Assembly: GCF_009469595.2 (NCBI RefSeq)
Contig: NZ_SSXV01000023.1
Location: 1 to 64,000 of the forward strand
Reading direction: 5' to 3'
Length of the DNA stretch: 64,000 nt
Source: Thauera sp. 2A1
GTDB lineage: Bacteria; Pseudomonadota; Gammaproteobacteria; Burkholderiales; Rhodocyclaceae
Under the pieces are notes generated by a model. The model searched no databases. It was given only the letters and a program-made list of their open reading frames with translations, and was not told the origin of the DNA. This document shows positions 45,072-55,819 of the stretch, one piece after another. Positions within the stretch are counted from its first letter, which is position 1; each line of letters begins with the position of its first letter. A program made the position numbers and the translations under genes.

Positions 45072-46871
45072 TCAGGACTTGTGCAGCTTGAACACCCACA
45101 CCGAGCCGCCCTGCTCCAGCATGTTCACCCGCTTGGCGACGTCGCCGCCCCACAGCGGCACCGCGCCACCCCAGCCGGACACCACGGCGACGTACTGCTC
45201 GCCGCCCTCGTCCCAGGTGATCGGCGGCGCGATCACGCCGGAGCCGGTCTGGAACTGCCACAGCTCCTTGCCTGAGTTGGCGTCGATCGCCTTCAGGTAG
45301 CCTTCGGGCGTACCGTAGAAGACCAGGTCGCCGGCGGTGGTCAGCACCCCGCCCCACAGCGGCGCATTGTTCTTCACTTCCCACACGATCTTGCCCTTGA
45401 CCGGATCGACCGCGCGCAGCGCGCCGATGTAGTCGTCATTGAGCGGCTTGATGGTGAAGCCCGCGCCCAGGTAGGCGGCACCGCGCTTGTACGAGATCGG
45501 CTCGTTCCAGATGTCCATGCCCCACTCGTTGGCCGGCACGTAGAACAGGCCGGACTTCGGGCTGTAGGCCATCGGCATCTGGTTCTTGCCGCCGAGGAAG
45601 GACGGCGCGTTGAACACCGTCTTGCCCTTCTTGTCCTCGCCGACGGTCTCGACGAAGGGGTTGCCCGGGCGCTTGTCGTCGTCGTAGATCGGCCGGCCGG
45701 TCTTGAGGTCGATGCCCTTGGCCCAGTCGATGCGATTGACGAAGGGGAAGGCGTTCAGCAGCTTGCCGTTGCTGCGGTCATTGACGAAGAAGAAGCCGTT
45801 GCGGTCGGCCTTGCCGCCGGCCTTGACCGTCTTGCCCGTCTTCGGATCCTTGTAGTCGAAGGACACGAATTCGTTCACGCCGTCGAAGTCCCAGCCATCG
45901 TGCGGCGTGCTCTGGTAGTGCCACACGATCTTGCCGGTGTCGGGGTTGATGGCGATCGTGGATGACGAATACAGGTTGTCGCCCGGGCGCAGCCAACTGT
46001 TCCACGGCGCCGGGTTGCCGGTGCCGATGTAGATCAGGTTGGTCTCGGGATCGTAGTTGGCGGTCTGCCACGGCGCCGCGCCGCCGGTCTTCCACAGGTC
46101 GCCCGGCCAGGTGGCGTTGGTCGTGCCGGTAATGCCGTTGTCGACCGGCTTGCCCTCGGCGTCGTACTTGTGGCCCATGTGGCCCTCGACCGTCGGCCGA
46201 CTCCAGATCAGCTTGCCGGTCTTCGCATCACGCGCGTCGACGCGGCCCACCACGCCGAACTCGCTGCCCGAGTTGCCGGTGATGACCATGCCCTTGACGA
46301 TCTGCGGTGCGGCGGTGAAGGAATAGCCGGCCTTGTAGTCCTCGATCTTCTCGCGCCAGACCACCTTGCCGGTGTCCTTGTTGAGCGCCACCAGTTGTGC
46401 ATCCAGCGTGCCGAAGATCACGAGGTCGTCGTAAAGCGCGGCGCCGCGGTTGATCACGTCGCAGCACGGCATGATGCCGTCGGGCAGGCGGTGCTCGTAC
46501 TTCCACAGTTTCTGCCCGGTCTTGGCGTCGAGCGCGAAGATGCGGCTGTACGACGCGGTGACGTACATCTTGCCGTCGAACACCACCGGCTGCGACTGCT
46601 GGCCGCGCTGCTTCTCGCCACCGAAGGAAAACGACCATACCGGCACCAGGTCCTTCACCGTCTGCGTGTTGACCTGTGTCAGCGGGCTGAAGCGCTGGCC
46701 TTTCGATCCCAGGCCATTGCTGACCACCTGGGTGGTGATGGTGGCGTCATTGACGACGTCGTCGTCCGTCACGCCCCTGGCATTGGCCTGGGCGGCGCCC
46801 AGCATCATGACGGCGGTGGCGATCAGCGACAGGCCGCGCATGCGGCGCGGCTGCTTGGAGCTTCGATCCAT
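45072..46871 (-). CDS. PQQ-dependent alcohol dehydrogenase, predicted lanthanide type
   Basis: 599 aa from ATG 46871. Signal peptide (cleavage near ANARG), then an eight-bladed propeller with W-motifs. Quinoprotein marks: the adjacent Cys pair in MPCCDV and the PQQ/metal region TGNPAPWN. The catalytic site reads TPHDGWDFDGVNE: Asp at the catalytic position and a second Asp two residues on, the extra ligand that distinguishes lanthanide (XoxF/PedH) from calcium (MxaF/ExaA) enzymes. ADRNGFFFVNDRSNGKL resembles ExaA/PedH. No haem c domain. Oxidises alcohols in the periplasm. The ADH cytochrome and pqq genes are not in this window. Confidence 0.93.
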   Translation of the reverse strand: MDRSSKQPRRMRGLSLIATAVMMLGAAQANARGVTDDDVVNDATITTQVVSNGLGSKGQRFSPLTQVNTQTVKDLVPVWSFSFGGEKQRGQQSQPVVFDGKMYVTASYSRIFALDAKTGQKLWKYEHRLPDGIMPCCDVINRGAALYDDLVIFGTLDAQLVALNKDTGKVVWREKIEDYKAGYSFTAAPQIVKGMVITGNSGSEFGVVGRVDARDAKTGKLIWSRPTVEGHMGHKYDAEGKPVDNGITGTTNATWPGDLWKTGGAAPWQTANYDPETNLIYIGTGNPAPWNSWLRPGDNLYSSSTIAINPDTGKIVWHYQSTPHDGWDFDGVNEFVSFDYKDPKTGKTVKAGGKADRNGFFFVNDRSNGKLLNAFPFVNRIDWAKGIDLKTGRPIYDDDKRPGNPFVETVGEDKKGKTVFNAPSFLGGKNQMPMAYSPKSGLFYVPANEWGMDIWNEPISYKRGAAYLGAGFTIKPLNDDYIGALRAVDPVKGKIVWEVKNNAPLWGGVLTTAGDLVFYGTPEGYLKAIDANSGKELWQFQTGSGVIAPPITWDEGGEQYVAVVSGWGGAVPLWGGDVAKRVNMLEQGGSVWVFKLHKS

Positions 46872-47227
46872 GTCTTCCTCCTCGGGATGTCGAATAAGAG
46901 AGTGTTGTTTTCTGCGGTGTTGATGCGACAGGCAGCGCCGGGCATCGCCCCGTGCCAGCCTGCGCAAGCGCCATGCCACATCACCGAAAGCCTCAAGCGC
47001 CGCAGGATTGGCGGCTGCCTGCTGCTACAAGGGCTGCTACATCGGCTGCTCCACCTGCTCCAGATTCGCGAGCGGCATCCGGTCAAGGCAGGATTTATTG
47101 AGCAATCGAGCAGGCGCGGCCGCGCCTCGGGGTCGATGCCGCCACGCCGCCACGGCTGTACGCGTTGCTGGCATGTCGATTGCTCGCGATCTGGACCCGT
47201 CCACGCCTGCAACACCCGGAGCAGACG
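46872..47227. promoter_or_regulatory. Divergent region between PQQ-ADH and SoxYZ-like genes
   Basis: A 356-bp stretch with no credible gene. It must hold both promoters. On the minus strand, TGGCAT-N5-TTGC (46978-46964) resembles a sigma54 -24/-12 element, with the predicted start about 80 nt before the dehydrogenase ATG. A chance match cannot be ruled out in GC-rich DNA. No clear sigma70 promoter was seen for the plus strand. Confidence 0.45.
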
Positions 47228-48115
47228 ATGCCCGCACCCGGTTCGCGCGCCCTGAGCGCGCTGATGACCCCGCTGTTCGCCCTTCTCGCGTCCGCCCCTC
47301 TCACGTTCGCCCCTCTCGCGTTCGCCCTTCTCGCGTTCGCCGCGCCGGCGTCCGCGGCCTCGCCGCTGGCCGGTGGTCCCATGTCGCGCGGGCCTGCCAG
47401 CGACGCGGAAGCACTGGCCGATCCGCTGGGTTCGTCACGCTGGCAGGACATGCGGCGCGAACTCTTCCGCGATGCCGCGGTGCGCTTCGACGCACGCGTG
47501 TCGGTCACCGCGCCACCCAACGCGGAGGACCCGCTCAACGTCCCGGTGAGCGTGGATGCGAGCGCGCTGCCGGACGTGCGCGAAGTGGTCGTGTTCGCCG
47601 ACTTCAACCCCATCGTCAAGGTGCTGAGCTTCGCGCCCGTCGATGCCATCGCCACGCTCGGCTTCCGCCTCAAGTTGCAGCAGTCGTCGCCGATCCGCGC
47701 CGCGGCGCGCACCGGCGATGGCGTGTGGCATGTGGGCGGCGCGTGGGTGCGCACGCATGGCGGCGGCTGCACGCTGCCCTCGGTGGGCTCGGCCTCGCCG
47801 CTGTGGCAGCAGCACCTCAACGAGGTGAGCGGCCGGGTGTGGCACGGCGTCGGCCCGGGCGAACGCCTGCGCCTGCGGGTGATCCACCCGATGGACACCG
47901 GCCTCGCCGCCGGCATCCCGTCCTTCCATATCGAGGATCTTCTCGTCAGCGCTGCCGATGGCCGGCCGCTGATGCGCATCCACCCGTTCGAGCCGGTGTC
48001 GGAGAACCCGGTATTCACCCTCGACCTGCACAAGGGCACGTCCGCCTCCGGCGCGCTGCGCGTGAGCGGGCGCGACAACAACGGCAACCGCATCGACGCA
48101 GGAGTGGCGCAATGA
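47228..48115 (+). CDS. Quinoprotein dehydrogenase-associated SoxYZ-like carrier protein
   Basis: 295 aa from ATG 47228. Signal peptide with an unusually long, repetitive hydrophobic core (four 15-bp units at 47278-47337), cleavage near ASAAS. The mature part has a SoxY-like half with GGGCT near residue 180 and a SoxZ-like C-terminal half (VIHPMDTGL, HPFEPVSENPVF). This family is usually found beside PQQ dehydrogenases rather than thiosulfate oxidation genes. Coupled by ATGA overlap to the metallohydrolase. Confidence 0.85.
   Translation: MPAPGSRALSALMTPLFALLASAPLTFAPLAFALLAFAAPASAASPLAGGPMSRGPASDAEALADPLGSSRWQDMRRELFRDAAVRFDARVSVTAPPNAEDPLNVPVSVDASALPDVREVVVFADFNPIVKVLSFAPVDAIATLGFRLKLQQSSPIRAAARTGDGVWHVGGAWVRTHGGGCTLPSVGSASPLWQQHLNEVSGRVWHGVGPGERLRLRVIHPMDTGLAAGIPSFHIEDLLVSAADGRPLMRIHPFEPVSENPVFTLDLHKGTSASGALRVSGRDNNGNRIDAGVAQ
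47278..47337 (+). repeat. Four 15-bp tandem repeats in a signal-peptide coding region
   Basis: Units at 47278-47292, 47293-47307, 47308-47322 and 47323-47337 follow CGCCCYTCTCRCGTY with one or two differences each. They keep the reading frame, coding ALLAS, APLTF, APLAF, ALLAF. Slippage could change hydrophobic-core length in 5-residue steps. Confidence 0.9.
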
Positions 48116-49122
48116 GCCGCACCAACCGCCTCGTCCGCCTGCTGCCCCTGCTCGGCAGCCTCGTCGCCATCGCGGCCCTCGCCCAGGCGCCGGCGCCAGC
48201 GGTGCCGCAGGTACCGCCTCCCGCGCGAGCGCCGGGCGTGACAGCCGATTTCGACTATCACCTGCAGCCGCGCGAGGTCGCCGATGGCGTCTACATGATC
48301 GAAGGCAGGCGCGAGGATTTCTCCACCGAGAACGGCGGCAACATCGTCAACACCGGCTTCATCGTCGGCAGCAGCGGCGTGATCGTCATCGACACCGGGC
48401 CGTCGCGCCGCTATGGCGAGCAGTTGCGCGCCGCGATCACGCGCATCACCCCGCTGCCGGTAGTGCTGACGCTGAACACCCACCACCACCCCGACCACTT
48501 CCTCGGCAACCAGGCCTTTCCGCCCGCCACCCTCGCCGCCCTGCCTGAGACGATCACCGGCATCGAGACCGAAGGCGGCGCGTTCAACGACAACATGTAC
48601 CGTCTCAACGGCGACTGGATGCGCGACACCGAGGTCGTGGTGCCGCAGCAGCGCATCGCCCCGGGCCGGCGCATGGTCGGCGGGCGCGACATCGAGCTGC
48701 TTGCGCTGGGCGGGCATACAGCCGCCGACCTGGTGGTGATCGACCATGCCACCGGCACGCTGTTCGCATCGGACCTGGTGTTCAACCATCGCGCGCCCAC
48801 CACCCCGCACGCCGACCTGGCGCGTTGGATTGCTGCGCTGGCCTCGCTGGCCGAACTGCCGGTGCGCCACTATGTGCCCGGCCATGGTCCGGCCAGCGAC
48901 GACGCCTCCCCCCTGCTTGAGACGCGCGCCTACCTGGAATGGCTGGGCCACGCCATCCACGAGGCCGCGGCCGGCGGCATGGACATGGCGGAGGTGCTCG
49001 CGCGTCCGGTGCCGTCGCGCTTTACCGCATTGGCGCTCGCGGACCGCGAGTACCGCCGCTCCGTGTCACACCTGTTTCCGGCTGCCGAGCGCGCCGCGCT
49101 CGCCACCTCCACGCCGCGCTAG
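48112..49122 (+). CDS. Quinoprotein relay system zinc metallohydrolase (MBL fold)
   Basis: 336 aa with signal peptide. Metallo-beta-lactamase motifs THHHPDH (about residue 123), LALGGHTAADL and VPGHGPAS place the zinc ligands. Members of this group are encoded next to SoxYZ-like carriers and PQQ dehydrogenases and are thought to act in electron relay or maturation. Its start overlaps the previous stop by 4 bp. Reaction unknown. Confidence 0.87.
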   Translation: MSRTNRLVRLLPLLGSLVAIAALAQAPAPAVPQVPPPARAPGVTADFDYHLQPREVADGVYMIEGRREDFSTENGGNIVNTGFIVGSSGVIVIDTGPSRRYGEQLRAAITRITPLPVVLTLNTHHHPDHFLGNQAFPPATLAALPETITGIETEGGAFNDNMYRLNGDWMRDTEVVVPQQRIAPGRRMVGGRDIELLALGGHTAADLVVIDHATGTLFASDLVFNHRAPTTPHADLARWIAALASLAELPVRHYVPGHGPASDDASPLLETRAYLEWLGHAIHEAAAGGMDMAEVLARPVPSRFTALALADREYRRSVSHLFPAAERAALATSTPR

Positions 49123-49344
49123 CGCGACGCCACGCGCCGCGCGCGCGCCGGCACCGCGCCCCGATCCGCCTGCCGCCGCCGCGAATCCCGCCCGGCGCGT
49201 GACGCCTCGCACGCCCGCTCTGCGATCGTCGCCCGACTCCAGGCGCCATTCGCCATAATTCCTCAGTTAAAGCATGGTTTCTGCCCTGCATGAGGCACGC
49301 CATGCCTTGCCCAGCATGGCACCGGAAACGGACTGGATACCCAG

Positions 49345-50340
49345 ATGGCGCAGTCGCCTCCACCCTCGGCCGCTTGCAAGGTTCGCCGCCGCCTCCTCGC
49401 GGCGCTGCCGGCCTTTGGGCTGCTGACCTTGCAGGGCTGCACGCCCCCGGCACCGTTGGTGATCGCAGCGCACACCTGGCCCGGCTACGAGTTCATGTTT
49501 CTCGCCCGCGACCTCGGCTGGCTCGGCACCAGCGGCGTTTCCCTGACGAGGACGAGTTCGGCGACGGAATCCATCCGCGAGCTTGAACAGGGACGCGTGG
49601 ACGGCGCCGCCCTGACGCTGGACGAGGTCCTGCGCGTACGCGCCAGCGGCACCGCCCTCACCATCGTCCTGGTGTTCGACATCTCGGCCGGCGCCGACGT
49701 GGTGCTGGCACGTGGCAACATCGAGGCCCTGCCCGCGCTGCGCGGCCGGCGCATTGGCGTGGAAAGCGGCACGGTGGGCGCGCTGATGTTGCGCAAGCTG
49801 ATGGTCGCGGCAGAGCTGCAGGACGCGGACATCATCGCCGAGGCCTTGCCGGCCGACGAACACCTTGGCGCCTGGCAGGCCGGCCGGCTCGACGCAATCG
49901 TGACCTACGAGCCCACCGCCACGCTGATCGAGCAGACAGGCGCCCGGCGCATCTTCGACAGCCGCATGTTTCCGCCTCTGGTCATCGACGTGCTCGCGGT
50001 CCGCCGCGAGATCCTCCATGCGCGTCGGGACGACCTGCGCGCCCTTGCGCGCGCGCATTTCCGTGCGCTGCGGCATTTCACCCGGCATCGCCTGGACGCG
50101 GCCCATCGCCTTGCGGCGCGCATGAAGTTATCCCCCGAGGGCGTGCTCGACACCTATCGCGGGCTCGAGTTGCCCGATGTCGCACAGAATCGCGACCTGC
50201 TCGGCGGCACGGCCCCGCGTCTTGCCCCGACGCTTGCAGAAGTGTCGCGACTGATGCTCGAGCTCGGCTCCCTGCCGCATGCCGACAAGCTTGCCGGGAT
50301 CGTGTCCGATGTGGCGCTTCCCCAGGGGAACTTCCAGTGA
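49345..50340 (+). CDS. ABC-type substrate-binding lipoprotein (NMT1/SsuA-like), orphan
   Basis: 331 aa. Signal peptide with lipobox LQGC (about residue 32) and the periplasmic-binding fold typical of nitrate/sulfonate/thiamine-precursor binders (HTWPGYEFMFLARDLGWL, then IGVESGTVGALMLRKLM). No permease or ATPase gene is adjacent. The stop codon overlaps a GTG that starts a diguanylate cyclase, so it is more likely a signal-input partner than a transporter component. Confidence 0.85.
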   Translation: MAQSPPPSAACKVRRRLLAALPAFGLLTLQGCTPPAPLVIAAHTWPGYEFMFLARDLGWLGTSGVSLTRTSSATESIRELEQGRVDGAALTLDEVLRVRASGTALTIVLVFDISAGADVVLARGNIEALPALRGRRIGVESGTVGALMLRKLMVAAELQDADIIAEALPADEHLGAWQAGRLDAIVTYEPTATLIEQTGARRIFDSRMFPPLVIDVLAVRREILHARRDDLRALARAHFRALRHFTRHRLDAAHRLAARMKLSPEGVLDTYRGLELPDVAQNRDLLGGTAPRLAPTLAEVSRLMLELGSLPHADKLAGIVSDVALPQGNFQ

Positions 50341-51920
50341 GCCGGATTCGCCATGCGAGCGCGGCGCTGATGATGGCCCTTTCGGCCCTCTGGCTGCTGC
50401 CCGGAACGCATCCCGCGGCAGCGGCGAGCGGCGACACCGACCTCACCATAGGGGTGGTGAAGAACCATTCCCCCGACGTCACGCTGCGCCAGATGCAGAC
50501 GCTCGCCGACTACCTGAGCGCCGGGCTGGGCGACACGCGGGTGTCGCTGCGGGTGATGGATCTCGACGAAATCGACGCCGCCAGCGCAAGGCACCAGCTC
50601 GATTTCCTGTTGACCTCGCCATCGCAGTACGTGCAGTTGAAGCGCCGCAACGGGCTGTCGGGCGCACTCGCCACGCTCGTCGCCGGTGAGGGCGGCAAGC
50701 CGCTCTCCGCAATCGGCGGCGCGATCGTCGTCCGCGCCGACCGAAACGACATCCGCACGCTGGCAGACCTCGCGACGCGGCGGATCGCCGCTGCCGCACC
50801 GCAGTCACTGGGCGGCTACCAGGCGCAGCTATGGGCGCTGCACGACGCCGGACTCCCCCTGCCCAACGCCGGTCAAATCGAGTTCGCCGGCCTGCCGCAG
50901 GACCGCGTGGTGGACCTGGTGCTGCGCGGCAAGGCCGATGCCGGCTTCGTACTCGGCGGCATCGTCGAGGAAATGGTTCGCAATGGGAGGCTGGAGCCGG
51001 ATGCGCTGAAATTCATCAACGCCCAGGCGCTGCCGGATTATCCGTACACGGTGTCGACCTACCTGTACCCGCAAGCGCCCTTCGTCGTGCTGCCGCACGT
51101 CAGCGAAAGCCTCTCGCGGCGGGTCGCAGCCCTGCTCCTGTCGATGCCCGCCCAGCCGGACGGAAGCGGCAACCACTACGCGTTCACCATCCCGGCCGAC
51201 TACGCCGGTGTCGAGGAGATCATGCGCGAACTGCGCCTGCCACCTTTCGACACCTTGCCGCGCTTCGGCTTGCACGACGTATGGCACCAGTATCAGTGGG
51301 AAATGCTCGCAGCCTCCTCCGCCGCGTTCGTCATCGCCACACTGGTGCTGATGCTGCTGCTGCGCAATCGCGAGATCCGCTACATGGCGCAGCATGACGC
51401 CCTCACCGGCCTGGCGAACCGAGCCCTGTTCACCGACCTCGTCGCCAGCACCATTGCCGCGGCACGCCGCGACCACGGCGTGCTGGCGCTGCTGCTCATC
51501 GACCTCGACCACTTCAAGTCCGTCAACGACACCCTCGGCCACGCCGCCGGTGACGTGGTGCTGGCCCAGTTCGCATCGCGCCTGCGCTCGGCCATCCGTG
51601 AATCGGACACGGCGGCGCGCATCGGCGGTGACGAGTTCATGGTCCTGCTGCGCAACGTCCACGATGCCGCGGACGCGCTGCGCGTCGCCGAGAAGATCCG
51701 TGCGGTCTCGAAGCAGCCCGTGGTGACGGAGCGGCAGACGGTGACGCTCTCGGTCAGCATCGGCGTGGCGCTCTACCCGGAACACGGCAGCGGCCTGGAG
51801 GACTTGTCGCGGCGGGCGGACGAGGCCATGTACCAGATGAAGACAGCAGGCCGTGACGCAGTCGCGCTCTACCGGCCCGCTCCTCCCCAGCCGCCGGCCG
51901 ACGCGGCATCGGCGGCATGA
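50337..51920 (+). CDS. Diguanylate cyclase with periplasmic PhnD-like binding domain
   Basis: 527 aa from GTG 50337. Signal peptide, PhnD-like periplasmic domain (about 36-280, FLLTSPSQYVQLKRRNG), one membrane segment (about 321-343), then GGDEF (IGGDEFMVLL near residue 430) with the RxxD inhibition site (RESD) five residues before GGDEF. It should synthesise cyclic-di-GMP in response to a periplasmic ligand. The upstream binding lipoprotein is translationally coupled. Confidence 0.92.
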   Translation: MSRIRHASAALMMALSALWLLPGTHPAAAASGDTDLTIGVVKNHSPDVTLRQMQTLADYLSAGLGDTRVSLRVMDLDEIDAASARHQLDFLLTSPSQYVQLKRRNGLSGALATLVAGEGGKPLSAIGGAIVVRADRNDIRTLADLATRRIAAAAPQSLGGYQAQLWALHDAGLPLPNAGQIEFAGLPQDRVVDLVLRGKADAGFVLGGIVEEMVRNGRLEPDALKFINAQALPDYPYTVSTYLYPQAPFVVLPHVSESLSRRVAALLLSMPAQPDGSGNHYAFTIPADYAGVEEIMRELRLPPFDTLPRFGLHDVWHQYQWEMLAASSAAFVIATLVLMLLLRNREIRYMAQHDALTGLANRALFTDLVASTIAAARRDHGVLALLLIDLDHFKSVNDTLGHAAGDVVLAQFASRLRSAIRESDTAARIGGDEFMVLLRNVHDAADALRVAEKIRAVSKQPVVTERQTVTLSVSIGVALYPEHGSGLEDLSRRADEAMYQMKTAGRDAVALYRPAPPQPPADAASAA

Positions 51921-51957
51921 AGGCTTGTCGCCGTACGCCGGCCCGGGTGGCGAGGAT

Positions 51958-52895
51958 TCAGGCCGCCGCCTCGCTCACCGGCCTGGCAAGCGCCTGGCTC
52001 ACCATCGCCTCGGTCAGCTCCGGCGCGCACAGTTCGATGAAACGATAGGCGAAGCCGCGCAGGTAGTGCCCGCGGCGCACCGCGATGCGGGTGACGTTCT
52101 CGGGGAACAGATGGCGGCTGTCCAGACAGCGCAGGCCGCCATCGCGCGCCGGATTGAAGGCCATCGACGCCAGGATGCCGACCCCCAGGCCGAGCTCCAC
52201 ATAGGTCTTGATCACGTCCGCGTCCAGGGCCGACATCGCGACGTCCGGCACCAGCCCCGCGCGGGCGAAAGCCTGGTCGATGCGCGCGCGGCCGGTGAAG
52301 CCTTCGTGATAGGTGATGACGGGAAAGCGCGCGATCGCCGCCAGCGTCAGCGGCTGTACCGATTCGAGCGGATGGCCTGCCGGCACCAGCACCGAGTGGT
52401 GCCAACTGTAGTAGGGGAATGAGGCCAGTTCGGGCACCTCGGCGACGGCCTCGGTCGCGATGCCGATGTCCGCCTCGCCGTCGAGCAGCATCTGCACCAG
52501 TTCCTCGGGACTTGCCTGGTGCAGCTTCAGATAGACCCGGGGGAAGGCGTGCTTGAAGCTGGTCACCACCTTGGGCAGCGCATAGCGCGCCTGAGTGTGG
52601 GTGGTGGCGATCGTCAGCGTGCCCTCGTCGCGGTTGCTGTACTGCTCGGCCAGGCGCTTGATGTTGCCGGCGTCGAGCAGCATGCGCTCGACCATCACCA
52701 CGAGTTCCTTGCCCGGCTCGGTGAGGCCGAGCAGGCGCTTGCCCTTGCGCACGAAGAGCTCGATGCCGAGTTCGTCCTCGAGATCCTTGATGTGCTTGGA
52801 CACCCCGGACTGCGAGGTGAACAGCGCGTTGGCCACCTCGGTGAGGTTGAAGCCGCGCCGCACGGTCTCGCGGATGATGCGCAACTGCTGAAAGT

Positions 52896-52899
<4 letters not shown>
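51958..52899 (-). CDS. cysB: LysR-type regulator, CysB family
   Basis: 313 aa. N-terminal winged HTH (NLTEVANALFTSQSGVSKHIKDLEDELGIELF) and a C-terminal substrate-binding domain (LGVGILASMAFNP). Strong resemblance to CysB/Cbl, which use acetylserine or sulfonates to activate sulfate and sulfonate uptake. The start overlaps the cysA stop by 4 bp, so it is the last gene of the cysTWA operon. Confidence 0.93.
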
Positions 52900-54004
<1,105 letters not shown>

Positions 54005-54008
<4 letters not shown>

Positions 54009-54910
54009 GATGCGTCGTCCTGTTTTTCATTGTGCGCCGCAGCGGCGCGATGTTCCACCCACGTCTTTAGGCCGAGCGTGACCAAAGCCAGCATCGCCAG
54101 CAGGGAGGCCACCGCGAAGGCTGCGGCGAACTGGTATTCGTTGTAGAGAATCTCGACGTGCAGCGGCAGGGTGTTGGTCTCGCCGCGGATGTGGCCCGAC
54201 ACCACGCTCACCGCGCCGAACTCGCCCATCGCCCGCGCGTTGGTGAGGATCACGCCATACATCAGGCCCCACTTGATGTTGGGCAGCGTGACATGCCAGA
54301 AGGTCTGCCAGCCGTTGGCCCCGAGCACCACCGCGGCCTCCTCCTCTTCCTTGCCCTGCGCCTCCATCAGCGGGATCAATTCGCGCGCGACGAAAGGGAA
54401 GGTCACGAACACAGTGGCCAGCACGATGCCCGGCACGGCGAAGATGATCTTGACGTCGTGCTCCGACAGCCACGGCCCCAGCCAGCCCTGCGCGCCGAAC
54501 ACCAGCACGTAGATCAGGCCGGCGATCACCGGCGACACCGAGAACGGCAGGTCGATCAGCGTGATCAGGAAGTGCTTGCCGCGAAACTCGAACTTGGCGA
54601 TCGCCCACGCCGCCGCGACGCCGAACACCAGGTTCAGCGGCACCGCGATCAGCGCCGCGAGCAGCGTCAGCCTCACCGCCGACAGCGCATCCGGGTCGAG
54701 CAGCGCGGTAAGGTAGGTCTCCCAGCCCTTGCGCAGCGCCTCGACCAGGACCGCCACCAGCGGCATCAGCAGGAACACCGCGAAGAAGCTCAGCGACAGG
54801 CCGATGATGATCCACTTGACGAGCGGCGTCTCGCGCGTCGCCGCCTTCGATTCGAAGCGGGCCGCACCGTCGCCTGCGCCGCTCCACTGCATTGCCACTG
54901 CGCCCGACAT
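54005..54910 (-). CDS. cysW: Sulfate ABC transporter permease CysW
   Basis: 301 aa from ATG 54910 (MSGAVAMQWSGAGDG), a one-base overlap with the cysT stop. Six membrane segments; the EAA-like loop EEEEAAVVLGANGWQTFWHVTLPNIKWG contacts CysA. A hydrophilic N-terminal extension of about 30 residues precedes the first segment. Confidence 0.94.
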
Positions 54911-55761
54911 CAGCGGTTCCTCCCGGTTCCGGGTTTGTGAAATGAGGCGGTCCATGCCTGCAGGCCGTTGATCACCAGCAGCAGCGTGAAGGAGAACATC
55001 AGCATCACCACTGCGATCGCGGTCGCCCCGGTGTAGTCGTACTGCTCGAGCTTGGTGATGATCATCAGCGGCGTGATCTCCGACACCATCGGGATGTTGC
55101 CGGCGATGAAGATCACCGAGCCGTACTCACCCACCGCGCGGGCAAAAGCGAGCGCGAAACCGGTCAGCAGTGCCGGCAGCAGCACCGGCAGGATCACGTG
55201 GCGGAAGATCTGCCAGCGCACCGCGCCCAGGCTGGCCGCAGCCTCTTCCAGCTCAGTGTCGAGGTCTTCCAGGATGGGCTGCACCGTGCGCACCACGAAA
55301 GGCAGGCCGATGAACACCAGCGCCACCAGCACGCCCAGCGGCTTGAACGCCACCTGGATGCCCAGCGGCTCGAGCAACTGGCCGATCCAGCCGTTCTTCG
55401 CATACAGCGCGGTCAGCGCGATGCCCGCGACCGCGGTGGGCAGCGCGAACGGCAGGTCAACCAGCGCATCGATCAGCTTCTTGCCCGGAAACGTGTAGCG
55501 CACCAGCGCCCAGGCCAGCATCAGGCCGAACACCGCGTTGATCGCCGCCGCCAGCAACGACATGCCGAAGGACAGCTTGTAGGACGCCACCACGCGCGGC
55601 GCGGTGACCACTGCCCAGAACTGATCGAAGGTGAGCGTAAAGGTTTTCAGGAACACCGCCGCCAGCGGCACCAGCACGATCAGCGACAGGTAGGCCAGCG
55701 TGTAGCCAAGGGTGAGCCGGAAGCCCGGCAGCACGCGGAAGGAGCGGGCCGGGGCATTCAT
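54910..55761 (-). CDS. cysT: Sulfate ABC transporter permease CysT (CysU)
   Basis: 283 aa. Six membrane segments; the EAA loop LEEAAASLGAVRWQIFRHVILPVLLPALL is present. First gene of the cysTWA-cysB operon. No sbp/cysP periplasmic receptor gene lies next to it in this window; the orphan at 49345 is not obviously sulfate-type. Confidence 0.94.
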   Translation of the reverse strand: MNAPARSFRVLPGFRLTLGYTLAYLSLIVLVPLAAVFLKTFTLTFDQFWAVVTAPRVVASYKLSFGMSLLAAAINAVFGLMLAWALVRYTFPGKKLIDALVDLPFALPTAVAGIALTALYAKNGWIGQLLEPLGIQVAFKPLGVLVALVFIGLPFVVRTVQPILEDLDTELEEAAASLGAVRWQIFRHVILPVLLPALLTGFALAFARAVGEYGSVIFIAGNIPMVSEITPLMIITKLEQYDYTGATAIAVVMLMFSFTLLLVINGLQAWTASFHKPGTGRNR

Positions 55762-55819
55762 GGCGCCCTCCCGAACGGCTCGCGGCCCGAAGCATCGTGA
55801 ATGAGGAACATGGGGAGCA

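Noticed and set aside
47008..48111. N-terminal extension of the metallohydrolase frame
   Set aside because: It is the other frame of the SoxYZ gene, and the ATG with a signal peptide at 48112 is the real start.
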